In this document: positions 54,347-61,365 of the stretch, piece after piece
How the letters are laid out: every line of letters begins with the position of its first letter
Position numbering within the stretch: the stretch's first letter is position 1
NCBI RefSeq assembly: GCF_009617895.1
Contig: NZ_BLAW01000001.1
Span: forward strand, 797,001-861,000
DNA: 64,000 nt
DNA from: Prolixibacter sp. SD074
GTDB lineage: Bacteria; Bacteroidota; Bacteroidia; Bacteroidales; Prolixibacteraceae
Reading direction: 5' to 3'
Notes under the pieces: generated by a model
Told to the model about the DNA's origin: nothing
What the model saw: the letters and a program-made list of their open reading frames with translations, nothing else
Databases searched by the model: none
Translations under genes and position numbers: made by a program

Positions 54347-55006
54347 CTAACTTTTCACAGTTTTGCCCAAGGCTTCTAATAGCTGTGGATTATCTTCCAA
54401 TCCAATACGTGCTACTGCATAAAACTCGCTCATCCACTCATCTATCTTGCCAATTGCGGCATCTTTTATCTTGGTTGCATCCTGAGATTCTCCTTTTTCT
54501 TTCAAGTAAACTGCCCTTGATGCTTCTAATTCAGTTATCAGGGTGTTGGCTGCGTTCAAGTCGTCTATGGATATTTTCAATCTTGAAAGTTTTGTTTGTA
54601 TGTCGGTATCGGTTGAAGCGACTGTATAGAACTTTCTTGCTGCTTCTAACCATTTCATGTAAGTCCGGGGCATTTGTCCTGAAATAGCCAATTTATCGGC
54701 TGTTAAAGAATCGTTACGGAAAACAACTTTTGCTTTCTTGCGGTGAATGTTGAATGCATCCCCTAATTGAGATTTTTTATTTGAAAAATCTGCGTATGCA
54801 GCAGAGGTTTCATCGTCTTCGGTTTTGTTTGCATCGTAGGCAGAACGGCTTTCAGCTAAAAGGCTTTTCCCTTCTGTGATTTTAGCTGTATCATATCCCA
54901 ATTCGGCCATGATGGTTGAAATTTCTGGTTGTGTTTCTGCATTTTCCAATGCTACACGGTACAATTCTAAGGTTGATGCGTCGGTAAGTTTGGTCCTTGA
55001 TGCCAT
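54347..55006 (-). CDS. Helical protein of unknown function behind a 21-bp repeat array
   Basis: 219 residues, starting MASRTKLTDASTLELYRVAL. It is nearly all alpha-helical, rich in Ala, Lys, Asp and Thr, and has no signal peptide, no membrane segment and no cysteine. Segments such as KKAKVVFRNDSLTADKLAI and YMKWLEAARKFYTVASTDTD (20 residues) suggest a helical bundle. I recall similar ORFs in other Bacteroidota but no function. The gene appears intact, in contrast to the mobile DNA around it. Its leader is short (about 50 bases) and begins right at the tandem array, so the array may control it. It could be a structural, DNA-associated or phage-related protein; none of these is supported directly. 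Confidence 0.7.
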   Translation of the reverse strand: MASRTKLTDASTLELYRVALENAETQPEISTIMAELGYDTAKITEGKSLLAESRSAYDANKTEDDETSAAYADFSNKKSQLGDAFNIHRKKAKVVFRNDSLTADKLAISGQMPRTYMKWLEAARKFYTVASTDTDIQTKLSRLKISIDDLNAANTLITELEASRAVYLKEKGESQDATKIKDAAIGKIDEWMSEFYAVARIGLEDNPQLLEALGKTVKS

Positions 55007-55061
55007 AATTTAATTTTTAAAGGTTTATAATAAATTACAAATTGGTAATTCGCTTTTACAG

Positions 55062-55250
55062 TCCTGTTTTCCAGACTTACAATTGCGTTTTTCCGACTTA
55101 CATTTCCCTTTTTCGGAGTTGCAAATGGGTTTTCCATACTTACATCTCCATTTTCCATACTTACATCTCCATTTTCCAACCTTACAAATGCATTTTTCCG
55201 ATTAACATGGCCGTTTTTCGGACTTACAGTTGCATTTTTCCGACCAGAAG
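55062..55250. repeat. Nine tandem 21-bp units with phased T-tracts
   Basis: Units start at 55062, 55083, 55104, 55125, 55146, 55167, 55188, 55209 and 55230, each exactly 21 bases. On the plus strand each has four or five T at the same place, then CC, GG or CGG, then usually ACTTACA. Units 5 and 6 are the closest pair; others differ at 3-8 positions. Half of a further unit is visible at 55051-55061. Because 21 is divisible by 3, frames stay open across it on both strands, which makes spurious ORFs. Confidence 0.9.
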
Positions 55251-55328
55251 GTGATTGCCTTCTGCTTATCGCTGACTAAAACGACTTTACAAGTCTATTT
55301 TTAAGAACTATAATAAAAATAACGTATG

Positions 55329-55431
55329 ATGACAAATTTAAAAAAGATTTGAACAGGAAGCGGTTTTACGCAATCTAAGTGAAAGGACCCGTAAAAGTTA
55401 CTGGTGGCACATTGCCGGTTACAGTAGCTTT
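55329..55431. repeat. Direct repeat, truncated tyrosine-recombinase start (copy 1)
   Basis: 103 bases matching 56629-56732 with a few substitutions and one missing A. In frame it reads FEQEAVLRNLSERTRKSYWW, then HIAGYSSF, as in copy 2, and is cut there. 55251-55328 shows nothing. Confidence 0.85.
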
Positions 55432-55460
55432 CAATCCCATAGAGTATAGCTTTGAACAGC

Positions 55461-55606
55461 AACGGTTAAGCCCAACACGAATTAAAACACAATTGGGCGT
55501 GCATTTTGAGCGCAGTTACCCTAAAAAAGGCAGTAAGTATACAAAACCTACTGCCTTTTTTCAGGGCCCAACTGTGCGTGCCTTAATTCCTAAAATGTTA
55601 GCAAAC
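55461..55606. other. Foldable attC-like element downstream of the toxin-antitoxin genes
   Basis: Imperfect outer arms 55480-55498 and 55566-55588 (AATTAA...TTGGGC against GCCCAA...TTAATT) enclose a perfect 13-base hairpin. The ends are GGTTAAG and GTTAGCAAAC. Size, imperfect pairing and end motifs are reminiscent of integron attC sites, but the core GTTRRRY is not fully met. Inference only. Confidence 0.3.
55523..55561. terminator. Bidirectional terminator between array and toxin-antitoxin genes
   Basis: AAAAAAGGCAGTA (55523-55535) pairs perfectly with TACTGCCTTTTTT (55549-55561). It ends in T on both strands, and is well placed to end the minus-strand toxin transcript. Confidence 0.75.
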
Positions 55607-55610
55607 GTAA

Positions 55611-56093
55611 TTATTCTTCTCCAACCTTCTTGAGAATCTCACTTTTGAGTTTTTCACTAATCCAAACTTCCTTATCAGTCAATTCATTTAACAGTGGTTT
55701 CAATTTTTCAATCAATCCTTCTGATTTTGCTTTTATAAGAATCCCAATTGTTCCTGTAACTTTCAAATCTGCATGTTTGGCATGAAATCTACCAAGTTTT
55801 TCGTCAAGTATTATTAAATCAGCGTTTAATTCTGTTGCCAATACAATTGCTTCTGCTTCTCCTGCGTCTAAATCAAGAAAATATTTAACAGCCTGTTTGT
55901 CTTGTATTTCAATAATATTTATCCAATCAATTTCGGATAAATCTCTGTAATATCCTTTTGCTTTTCCTGCTTCAATCTCGTTATATACAGCAGTCGGAAT
56001 ATAAATCTGCTTATAAATTTTTTGCAATAATTTCAACCGATTTAGTTTCAGTAGAGATATAATCGGCGTGGTATTTGAAACTGTCTTAGGCAT
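55611..56093 (-). CDS. DUF3368-family PIN-like toxin
   Basis: 160 residues from ATG 56093 (MPKTVSNTTPIISLLKL). The family start SNTTPI carries the first acidic-site neighbour, YNEIEAG and LDAGEAEAIVLATE give the acidic residues, and DLIILDEKLGRFHA is the typical DUF3368 core. These PIN-like proteins are presumed ribonuclease toxins. An in-frame ATG 15 bases upstream overlaps the antitoxin more deeply; I prefer 56093, which gives an 8-base overlap with the antitoxin gene. Confidence 0.85.
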   Translation of the reverse strand: MPKTVSNTTPIISLLKLNRLKLLQKIYKQIYIPTAVYNEIEAGKAKGYYRDLSEIDWINIIEIQDKQAVKYFLDLDAGEAEAIVLATELNADLIILDEKLGRFHAKHADLKVTGTIGILIKAKSEGLIEKLKPLLNELTDKEVWISEKLKSEILKKVGEE

Positions 56094-56343
56094 TTGCAAT
56101 ATCTTCATTTAAATCATCAGTATCGTAACCATCGAGAACTGAAACATTATATTTGGCAAGTAATTCAAGAAAATCAAGTCTTGACAATCCTAAAACTCTT
56201 GCAGCAACTCCAGATGAAACTTTACCGAGTTCAAATAACTTCACCAAAGAACTTATTTTCATTTCTGATGCAAAATCCTTACCGCTAAGTCTCAGCGTAT
56301 TCGCTAATGACTCAGGATATTCTATTTTTATCATTCCTTTCAT
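56086..56343 (-). CDS. UPF0175-family antitoxin
   Basis: 85 residues with the UPF0175 pattern: YPESLANTLRLSG, then MKISSLVKLFELGKVSSGVA and AARVLGLSRLDFLELLAKYN (20 residues), a helix-turn-helix-like region, and an acidic tail. UPF0175 and DUF3368 genes are regularly paired as a VapBC-like toxin-antitoxin system. It is the first gene of the pair, overlaps the toxin gene by 8 bases and has a -7 box close upstream, so the antitoxin is likely autoregulatory. Confidence 0.85.
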   Translation of the reverse strand: MKGMIKIEYPESLANTLRLSGKDFASEMKISSLVKLFELGKVSSGVAARVLGLSRLDFLELLAKYNVSVLDGYDTDDLNEDIANA

Positions 56344-56359
56344 AATAATTTATTTTATA

Positions 56360-56367
56360 CAAAGATA
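56360..56367 (-). promoter_or_regulatory. -7 box for the toxin-antitoxin operon
   Basis: Minus-strand TATCTTTG matches TAnnTTTG, 17 bases ahead of the antitoxin ATG. No well-spaced -33 element. Confidence 0.42.
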
Positions 56368-56411
56368 ACGAAATCACTGTCGAATTGATTGTTACTGTCG
56401 TTCTTTTTTAT

Positions 56412-56551
56412 GTTTGCTAACGGTTACGTGTATGGTGTCGTTTGGCGATTCGAAGCTCAATCCTGTCAAATCGCCACAAAGTTTGCTAGATGTAACACCC
56501 TTAATATTAGCACCATCCGCCCAATGTACTATACACGGTGTTGAACTTAAC
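56412..56551. other. Second foldable attC-like element, upstream of the toxin-antitoxin genes
   Basis: GTTTGCTAAC at 56412-56421 is the exact inverse of GTTAGCAAAC at 55597-55606, so the gene pair is flanked by a 10-base inverted repeat. Inside, CGTGTAT/ATACACG (56427/56531), ATGGTG/CACCAT (56432/56511) and GGCGATT/AATCGCC (56444/56469) can pair. No coding frame. 56552-56628 shows nothing else. Confidence 0.3.
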
Positions 56552-56628
56552 CTCACTGGCGTTCGGTGGTTTTACAGGCCACCGAAAACCACTATCTTTG
56601 AGGCATTTAATCATTTAATTATCTTATT

Positions 56629-56874
56629 ATGACAAATTTAAAAAAAGATTTGAACAGGAAGCGGTTTTACGGAATCTAAGTGAAAGGACACGGAAAAGTT
56701 ACTGGTGGCACATTGCCGATTACAGTAGCTTTTGCAAAAAAGACCCGGAACAGAGAGTGTAAACATCCAGGAAGGCAAAAGGCTGAAACTACGTAAAGTG
56801 CCGCTATCGCCGGTTTTATTTTCTGTTTTAAGAGATTATTACAAAAAGTACAAACCCGGGCATTACTTGATGAT
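56629..56874 (+). pseudogene. Tyrosine recombinase remnant (copy 2 of the direct repeat)
   Basis: After a start at 56629 and an A-run that breaks the frame, the N-terminal SAM-like domain reads FEQEAVLRNLSERTRKSYWW, then HIADYSSFCKKDPEQ, and stops at 56760. A second piece in another frame reads EGKRLKLRKVPLSPVLFSVL, then RDYYKKYKPGHYL, which belongs to the catalytic domain of phage-integrase-type recombinases just after the first Arg. The part between, and the C-terminal RHR-Y region, are gone. Confidence 0.75.
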
Positions 56875-57055
56875 GCCAACTATCTTGCCAGCCTGTCGGG
56901 AGCTTTGCCCTTGCGAAATAACTAATTGCAATAATTCTCTTACTTTTTTCATGTCTGTTTGCTTCATCGCTTTTCCTTTATTTGAAAAAGCAGGATAAAC
57001 AGGCCTAATTTAGTGTCCGGATGTTTCCGGAATAGTTGTCCGAATGCTTCCGGAA
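56863..57055 (-). mobile_element. One end of an IS21-family element with istA start
   Basis: Two 19-base direct repeats (57037-57055 and 57014-57032, minus-strand TTCCGGAA-CAT-CGGACA type) are like the multiple terminal repeats of IS21 elements. From ATG 56967 the minus strand reads MKQTDMKKVRELLQLVISQG, then QSSRQAGKIVGIIK, as in the N-terminal helix-turn-helix of IstA transposases, and stops at 56863 where the recombinase relic begins. The rest of istA and istB is absent. Confidence 0.65.
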
Positions 57056-57672
57056 TTTGCAACTGGTACACAAATACCTGAATGCGGGTGTTGTAGTGGA
57101 CCATAAATTTGAGAGAACGGAAGCAGGTGCATCACAGGGCAGTCCGCTGAGCCCGTTATTGTCCAACATCATGTTACATGAGCTGGACATGGAAATGCAG
57201 CGGGGCAAGCTTCGTTTCGTACGCTATGCCGTACATATTCGCCGCCCGTTAACCTTCAAGATATTGGGTTACGGTTTTGTATCCACGTATCGAAAAGGGG
57301 AAAAGGGCAAATACCAACTGGTGGCCGGGGTGAAACGTTGGAAAACGCTAAAAGCCAAGTTGAAGGAAATAGCCCGCAAAACAAGCCCGGTGAGTTTTGA
57401 CCAGCGCATTCAAAAGCTGAAAGAAGTACAACGGGGCCGGATCAACTATTTCAAATCCGCGAGCATATCCAATAAGCCCAACGAACTGGACGGATGGTTA
57501 CGCAACCGGATACGATATTGCATTTGGACTGACTGGAAAAAACCGGAGCGAAAGCGGAAAAAACCTGATAAGGCTTGGAGTAGGTTTAGATCATGCCTAC
57601 CAATGGAGCCGGAGCAGGATGGGTGGCGGGGCAGTCTACTCGATTGTGCGGTCGTACTTTTTGTCCTTTTAA
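57040..57672 (+). pseudogene. Group II intron reverse transcriptase/maturase, 3' part
   Basis: From about 57057 it reads HKYLNAGVVVD, EAGASQGSPLSPLLSNIMLH (RT domain 4) and FVRYA, but the catalytic ADD of the YADD box is missing, because the frame jumps straight to the maturase X domain (FKILGYGFVSTY, RIQKLKEVQRGRINYFKSA). Near 57555 it shifts frame to KNLIRLGVGLDHAYQWSRSR and stops at 57670-57672. It is the continuation of the element at 53907-54315. No intron domain V is visible before 57744. Confidence 0.8.
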
Positions 57673-57743
57673 CTTTTAATCTGCTGATGAATGGTATTTC
57701 TATCATTGAACTTTTTGCATTGATGGTTATTACACAGCTAAAT

Positions 57744-58772
57744 TTATAATCCAAAGAACAAACCAACTCCTCCTACTACTAAAGCATAAATCATATTGAT
57801 AATTTTTACCGCGACAAACCCTTTTTTTGATTCGGCAAGCAATGGCAGCATTCCATGTCCGTCCTGTGAAATGGAGCTTGCCAGTAAAACACTGAATGGA
57901 ATAGTTCCGGCGGCAAACAAGGTAACAAATACTAAATGAGGCCCGGATTCCGGAATAATACCGATTAAAACAGCAATGAGCAGTACTACGAACATATTAT
58001 TTGATATCCAATCTTCAACATCGATATAAAGCGTTAAAAAATGCATTAACAATAAAACACCAAATACCCACAAAAAGATACGTGGTAAATGAACTTTAAT
58101 GATGTGATTCCAGATATGTTCTTTCAGAAAATGGTCAGGAACAGTTACCACAATAAACAATGCAAAAGCAAAGGTAAACATCAGCGTAAATTTAACCCAC
58201 ATTTCAGCTTTACCTGAAAGTACTCCTGTGGCTAATCCAATCATAAGGGCTATTATACCAATGGCAACTGATAAGCGATGTAGAGAAGGATGCAATATAT
58301 TCGACCAAAATATGTTTTTCTGAAAGCACTTACATTGCTCTTCATCATGCAATTCTAAATTATGCCTTGGCATTTTATTAAGAAGATTTTTGGGGTGATA
58401 AAATTTATCGGTAAGATAACCTGCCAAAATTCCCACAACCAAAAGGATTATAGTAAGTATTGCAGCTTGCATGGGGAACATGGCAAACATTACAAAAGCC
58501 TCATCACCACTGGTGGCAATCATCGTAGTTACCAGCGCTCCAAACGAAACCAATTGATGCGAAAACAAGGCAACCATCGTAAAAGCTCCCAAACAGCCCG
58601 GCAATGCACCCAACAGTCCGGCAATAATGTATTGTTTCCATTTATTCCCTGTAAGATGTTTTTGCCAAACTCCTTTCGATTGAACATTGATGTATTCAAT
58701 CATCACCATCATGATAAACACAAAACCGGATATCATAATGGATTTTAAAAACATTTTATAAACTTCTTCCAT
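57744..58772 (-). CDS. ArsP_2-type (DUF2899) putative heavy-metal or metalloid permease
   Basis: 342 residues with about ten transmembrane helices in two halves. Conserved points of the PF11449 family are GALPGCLGAFTMVALFSH, ATSGDEAFVMFAMFP, GIIPESGPHLVFV and SSISQDGHGMLPLLAESKK. A His/Cys-rich loop (NLELHDEEQCKCFQK) between the halves could bind metal. Such proteins are annotated as putative manganese transporters or arsenic efflux proteins, and none of these substrates is proven. It is the last gene of the long minus-strand operon and overlaps the upstream methyltransferase by 17 bases. Confidence 0.85.
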   Translation of the reverse strand: MEEVYKMFLKSIMISGFVFIMMVMIEYINVQSKGVWQKHLTGNKWKQYIIAGLLGALPGCLGAFTMVALFSHQLVSFGALVTTMIATSGDEAFVMFAMFPMQAAILTIILLVVGILAGYLTDKFYHPKNLLNKMPRHNLELHDEEQCKCFQKNIFWSNILHPSLHRLSVAIGIIALMIGLATGVLSGKAEMWVKFTLMFTFAFALFIVVTVPDHFLKEHIWNHIIKVHLPRIFLWVFGVLLLMHFLTLYIDVEDWISNNMFVVLLIAVLIGIIPESGPHLVFVTLFAAGTIPFSVLLASSISQDGHGMLPLLAESKKGFVAVKIINMIYALVVGGVGLFFGL

Positions 58773-59403
58773 CTTTTTTAAGTGCTTTCATTACCACAAA
58801 ACTTGCTTTCCCAAAACCTTCAATAACAGGTTGAATTTCATTTATGTCGTCAACTTTACCAAAGATTGTTTGCAGGGTTTCTACTACTGTAAACCCTGTT
58901 TGCCCTAATATTTTGTAGAGTTCTTCGGTGCCAAAAAAGACAGCTTCTTTGTAGAACATACTTTTATCTTTGTATTTCAGGTATTCTTTACCCACCGGAC
59001 TGTCTTTATCGACAAATCCCAAAATTAAAAACCCGTCATCTTTTAAAACCCGGTGAGCCTCTTTAAAAGTTTGGTAAATATCATCGACAAAACATATAGA
59101 AGTAATCATAACCGCCCCGTTGACAGATTTATCAGGATAGGGTAACTTTTCTGCCACGGCATTTAATACTTTCAACCCTTTTTGTGCGGCTTTTTGGCGC
59201 ATGGCTTCTGATGGGTCTATTCCTTCCTTAATTCCCAACGGTTCGGCAAAAATACCGCTGCCAATACCGATTTCTATCACTCCGTCAGTTTGCGTAAGCA
59301 CTTTTTTAACGGCTTCCAGTTCCGACAAAAATGCATAATGGTTTACTACAAACCAATTATCATATTCATTGGTGTATTTTTGGAAAGCTTCTATTTTTGG
59401 CAT
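58756..59403 (-). CDS. Class I SAM-dependent methyltransferase
   Basis: 215 residues with the Rossmann-type SAM site: motif I VIEIGIGSGIFAEPLG, motif II EGIDPSEAMR, motif III AEKLPYPDKSVNGAVMI and HRVLKDDGFLILGFV. It has no Cys cluster of the ArsM type, so arsenic methylation is not suggested directly. It starts 45 bases downstream of the DUF59 gene and overlaps the permease gene by 17 bases, so it is part of the operon. Substrate unknown. Confidence 0.88.
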   Translation of the reverse strand: MPKIEAFQKYTNEYDNWFVVNHYAFLSELEAVKKVLTQTDGVIEIGIGSGIFAEPLGIKEGIDPSEAMRQKAAQKGLKVLNAVAEKLPYPDKSVNGAVMITSICFVDDIYQTFKEAHRVLKDDGFLILGFVDKDSPVGKEYLKYKDKSMFYKEAVFFGTEELYKILGQTGFTVVETLQTIFGKVDDINEIQPVIEGFGKASFVVMKALKKDGRSL

Positions 59404-59448
59404 GATTGTATATTTTTTATATAAAACGAACTTGATTTAAACTGATAA

Positions 59449-59754
59449 TTACATGCCTTTCCATGCCGAAGCTTCGAGTTGTAAGAATTTTTGTTTTTCT
59501 TCTTCTGTCATAATCACCACCTGATAATCAAAAGCAACACCCAGGTTTGTTACAGGAAGTTTTACGGAATTGATTAACTGTTCGCCAATAGGTATATTGG
59601 GGAATGGGAATGCAAAGGTAACTTCTGCTTTTTCATCGGTTACTTTTACATCTTTAACCAAGCCTAAAGTTATGAGGCTTAAATCAATGGCAGGGTGCAT
59701 AACACTCGCTATTGTGTTTTCAATTTGTTCTTTTAAAATATTATTCATATTCAT
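59449..59754 (-). CDS. DUF59/MIP18-family protein (SufT/PaaD-like)
   Basis: 101 residues from ATG 59754 (MNMNNILKEQIENTIASVMH). The DUF59 pattern is clear: VMHPAIDLSLITLGLVKDV, VEVTFAFPFPNIP-like core and a C-terminal WKGM. Members help iron-sulfur cluster assembly or transfer on target proteins. Upstream, the frame is open without a stop into the tail of a broken methyltransferase gene up to 59961, so a 170-residue fusion could also be made; I take the short form as the functional product. The usual conserved Cys (DPE/TTxxC) motif is not visible, which is odd. Confidence 0.7.
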   Translation of the reverse strand: MNMNNILKEQIENTIASVMHPAIDLSLITLGLVKDVKVTDEKAEVTFAFPFPNIPIGEQLINSVKLPVTNLGVAFDYQVVIMTEEEKQKFLQLEASAWKGM

Positions 59755-60127
59755 TTGTTTTTTATCAGATAGTAAATTTATTTTTTTTGTTTTCACTGCT
59801 TTTAACAAACGGACGTATTTTTTTAGATATAAATGTTCGTTAAAATTATCAAAGCCTGCTTCTTTTAATATTGCTTTCCAGTCGCGTTTAATGAAATCAA
59901 AGGCATATTTGCATTCTATCTTTTTGAATATAAGCCGATGAAAGGCAGGCATTTTTGTCATATCAAATTCGGCAAAATCGAGTATGTTGAATATCCATTT
60001 GTTTTATGGCTTTTTTTATAAAACCACGGTACAAGCCAAACGACATGGTGTTCATGATTTTGTCGTAGTTTTTTGCAACAAATTCTTTGAGTTCAACACC
60101 CGAATCGGGATAAATTTTTTCAGCCAT
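59755..60127 (-). pseudogene. SAM-dependent methyltransferase with its core deleted
   Basis: ATG at 60127 starts MAEKIYPDSGVELKEFVAKN, then YDKIMNTMSFGLYRGFIKKA, and runs into a stop at 59963. From about 59985 another frame gives the end of the same enzyme type: DFAEFDMTKMPAFHRLIFKK and DFIKRDWKAILKEAGFDNF, closing LLKAVKTKK. Everything between, including the SAM-binding glycine loop, is missing, with a frameshift at the join. The tail frame runs on into the DUF59 gene. Confidence 0.78.
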
Positions 60128-60130
60128 AAT

Positions 60131-61351
60131 TTATTTTTTACAATTTATTTTAAAGATAAAGAAAGCCGCCATGGCAATAATCAGCATAAAAAGGACAAAG
60201 AACGCGTGATACCCAAACCAGTTGATTATTGCACCTCCCGCGAGGGGAAAAATGGCGGGCAGTATATTTCCGGCACCGGCAAAACCTGTATAAAGAGCCC
60301 GGTTTTCGTTTCCTGAAACTTCAAGCAACAAACCATTCATCGAAATGGTAAACAGAGAAAACACAATTCCGCCAAGCACAAAAATATATTTGATTGATGT
60401 TACATCTTTTATAATAAAAGCTAAGAAAACGAGAAAAAGCGATAGCAAAACATTGCTGTAAAGAAGCAGGTTGTATTTTATTTTTGTTGCCCCCATCAAC
60501 ACTAAAAGACTAACAAAAACAATTCCTATAACCTTGTAAATAAGAAATATGCCTATATCGGCATTTTGGGTATTAAAAGTTTCTTTGGCATACAAAATTA
60601 TAAAAGGTAAAAACGAAATTGCAATTCCCTGTGTGTTAATATAGCCGAGAAAATAACCCAGTTTTTTATTTTGTTTCAGTTCGGTTTGTAATACCTTAAA
60701 AAACGACTTCATTCCCGAAATTTTCAACCTTGACGGTACAACTTCTTTTATGCTCCAAAAACCAGCGGTTGCAATTAACAATAATGTTGCACCGATAAAA
60801 AACATAAAAGTGTAATTTATCGGATATTCTTTCCAATCTAATAAACGTTTTACTAAAAATGCCGAGCTAAGTACAACTACACCAGATATAATCTGCCTGG
60901 TTGAAAAAAAGGTTTTGCGTTTATTCTGATTGACTGATTTTCCTAAAATATCAACGTAACTGATATTTGTAAAAGCACCGGCAAGAGAGAATACTGTTAT
61001 AAAAAAGAATATTAGCCACAAGACATAACCCTGCTGTCCGTCTTGTAATAAGAACAATATCGCGCTCAAGCCAAACAGGGCAAAAATCCGGGTGTTAATT
61101 CCGAGTAAAAGGTATTTCTTTTTGTAGATTTTATTACTTATAAATGGAGCAAAAAAAATTTGCGTAAATCTTGATCCGCCCAGCATTATTGCGGTTAAAA
61201 TTCCAATATGCATGGCGCCACCGCCTGCTTCTACAACCATCGACGGGATTATGGTATCCACATCCATAAAATTTTTAGCGAAAGCCAAAAAAGTGGCATG
61301 CCATAAAAATGCCTTAAAATTATGACTTGATATTTTTTTTGTTAATTCCAT
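60131..61351 (-). CDS. MFS transporter
   Basis: 406 residues with 12 predicted transmembrane helices and a basic cytoplasmic loop near the middle (SRLKISGMKSFFKVLQTELK, 20 residues). The N-terminal FAKNFMDVDTIIPSMVVEAG and LGGSRFTQIFFAP are typical of a Bacteroidota/Firmicutes MFS subgroup of unknown substrate. Inner-membrane exporter or importer. It lies 14 bases after the radical SAM gene and 3 bases before the broken methyltransferase gene, so it is embedded in the operon. Confidence 0.88.
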   Translation of the reverse strand: MELTKKISSHNFKAFLWHATFLAFAKNFMDVDTIIPSMVVEAGGGAMHIGILTAIMLGGSRFTQIFFAPFISNKIYKKKYLLLGINTRIFALFGLSAILFLLQDGQQGYVLWLIFFFITVFSLAGAFTNISYVDILGKSVNQNKRKTFFSTRQIISGVVVLSSAFLVKRLLDWKEYPINYTFMFFIGATLLLIATAGFWSIKEVVPSRLKISGMKSFFKVLQTELKQNKKLGYFLGYINTQGIAISFLPFIILYAKETFNTQNADIGIFLIYKVIGIVFVSLLVLMGATKIKYNLLLYSNVLLSLFLVFLAFIIKDVTSIKYIFVLGGIVFSLFTISMNGLLLEVSGNENRALYTGFAGAGNILPAIFPLAGGAIINWFGYHAFFVLFMLIIAMAAFFIFKINCKK

Positions 61352-61365
61352 GCAATTGTTTATCG

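Noticed and set aside
55042-55254. 21-bp array as a CRISPR array or as a repeat-protein gene
   Set aside because: There are no unique spacers between repeats and no cas genes, and the frames stay open on both strands simply because the unit length is divisible by three.
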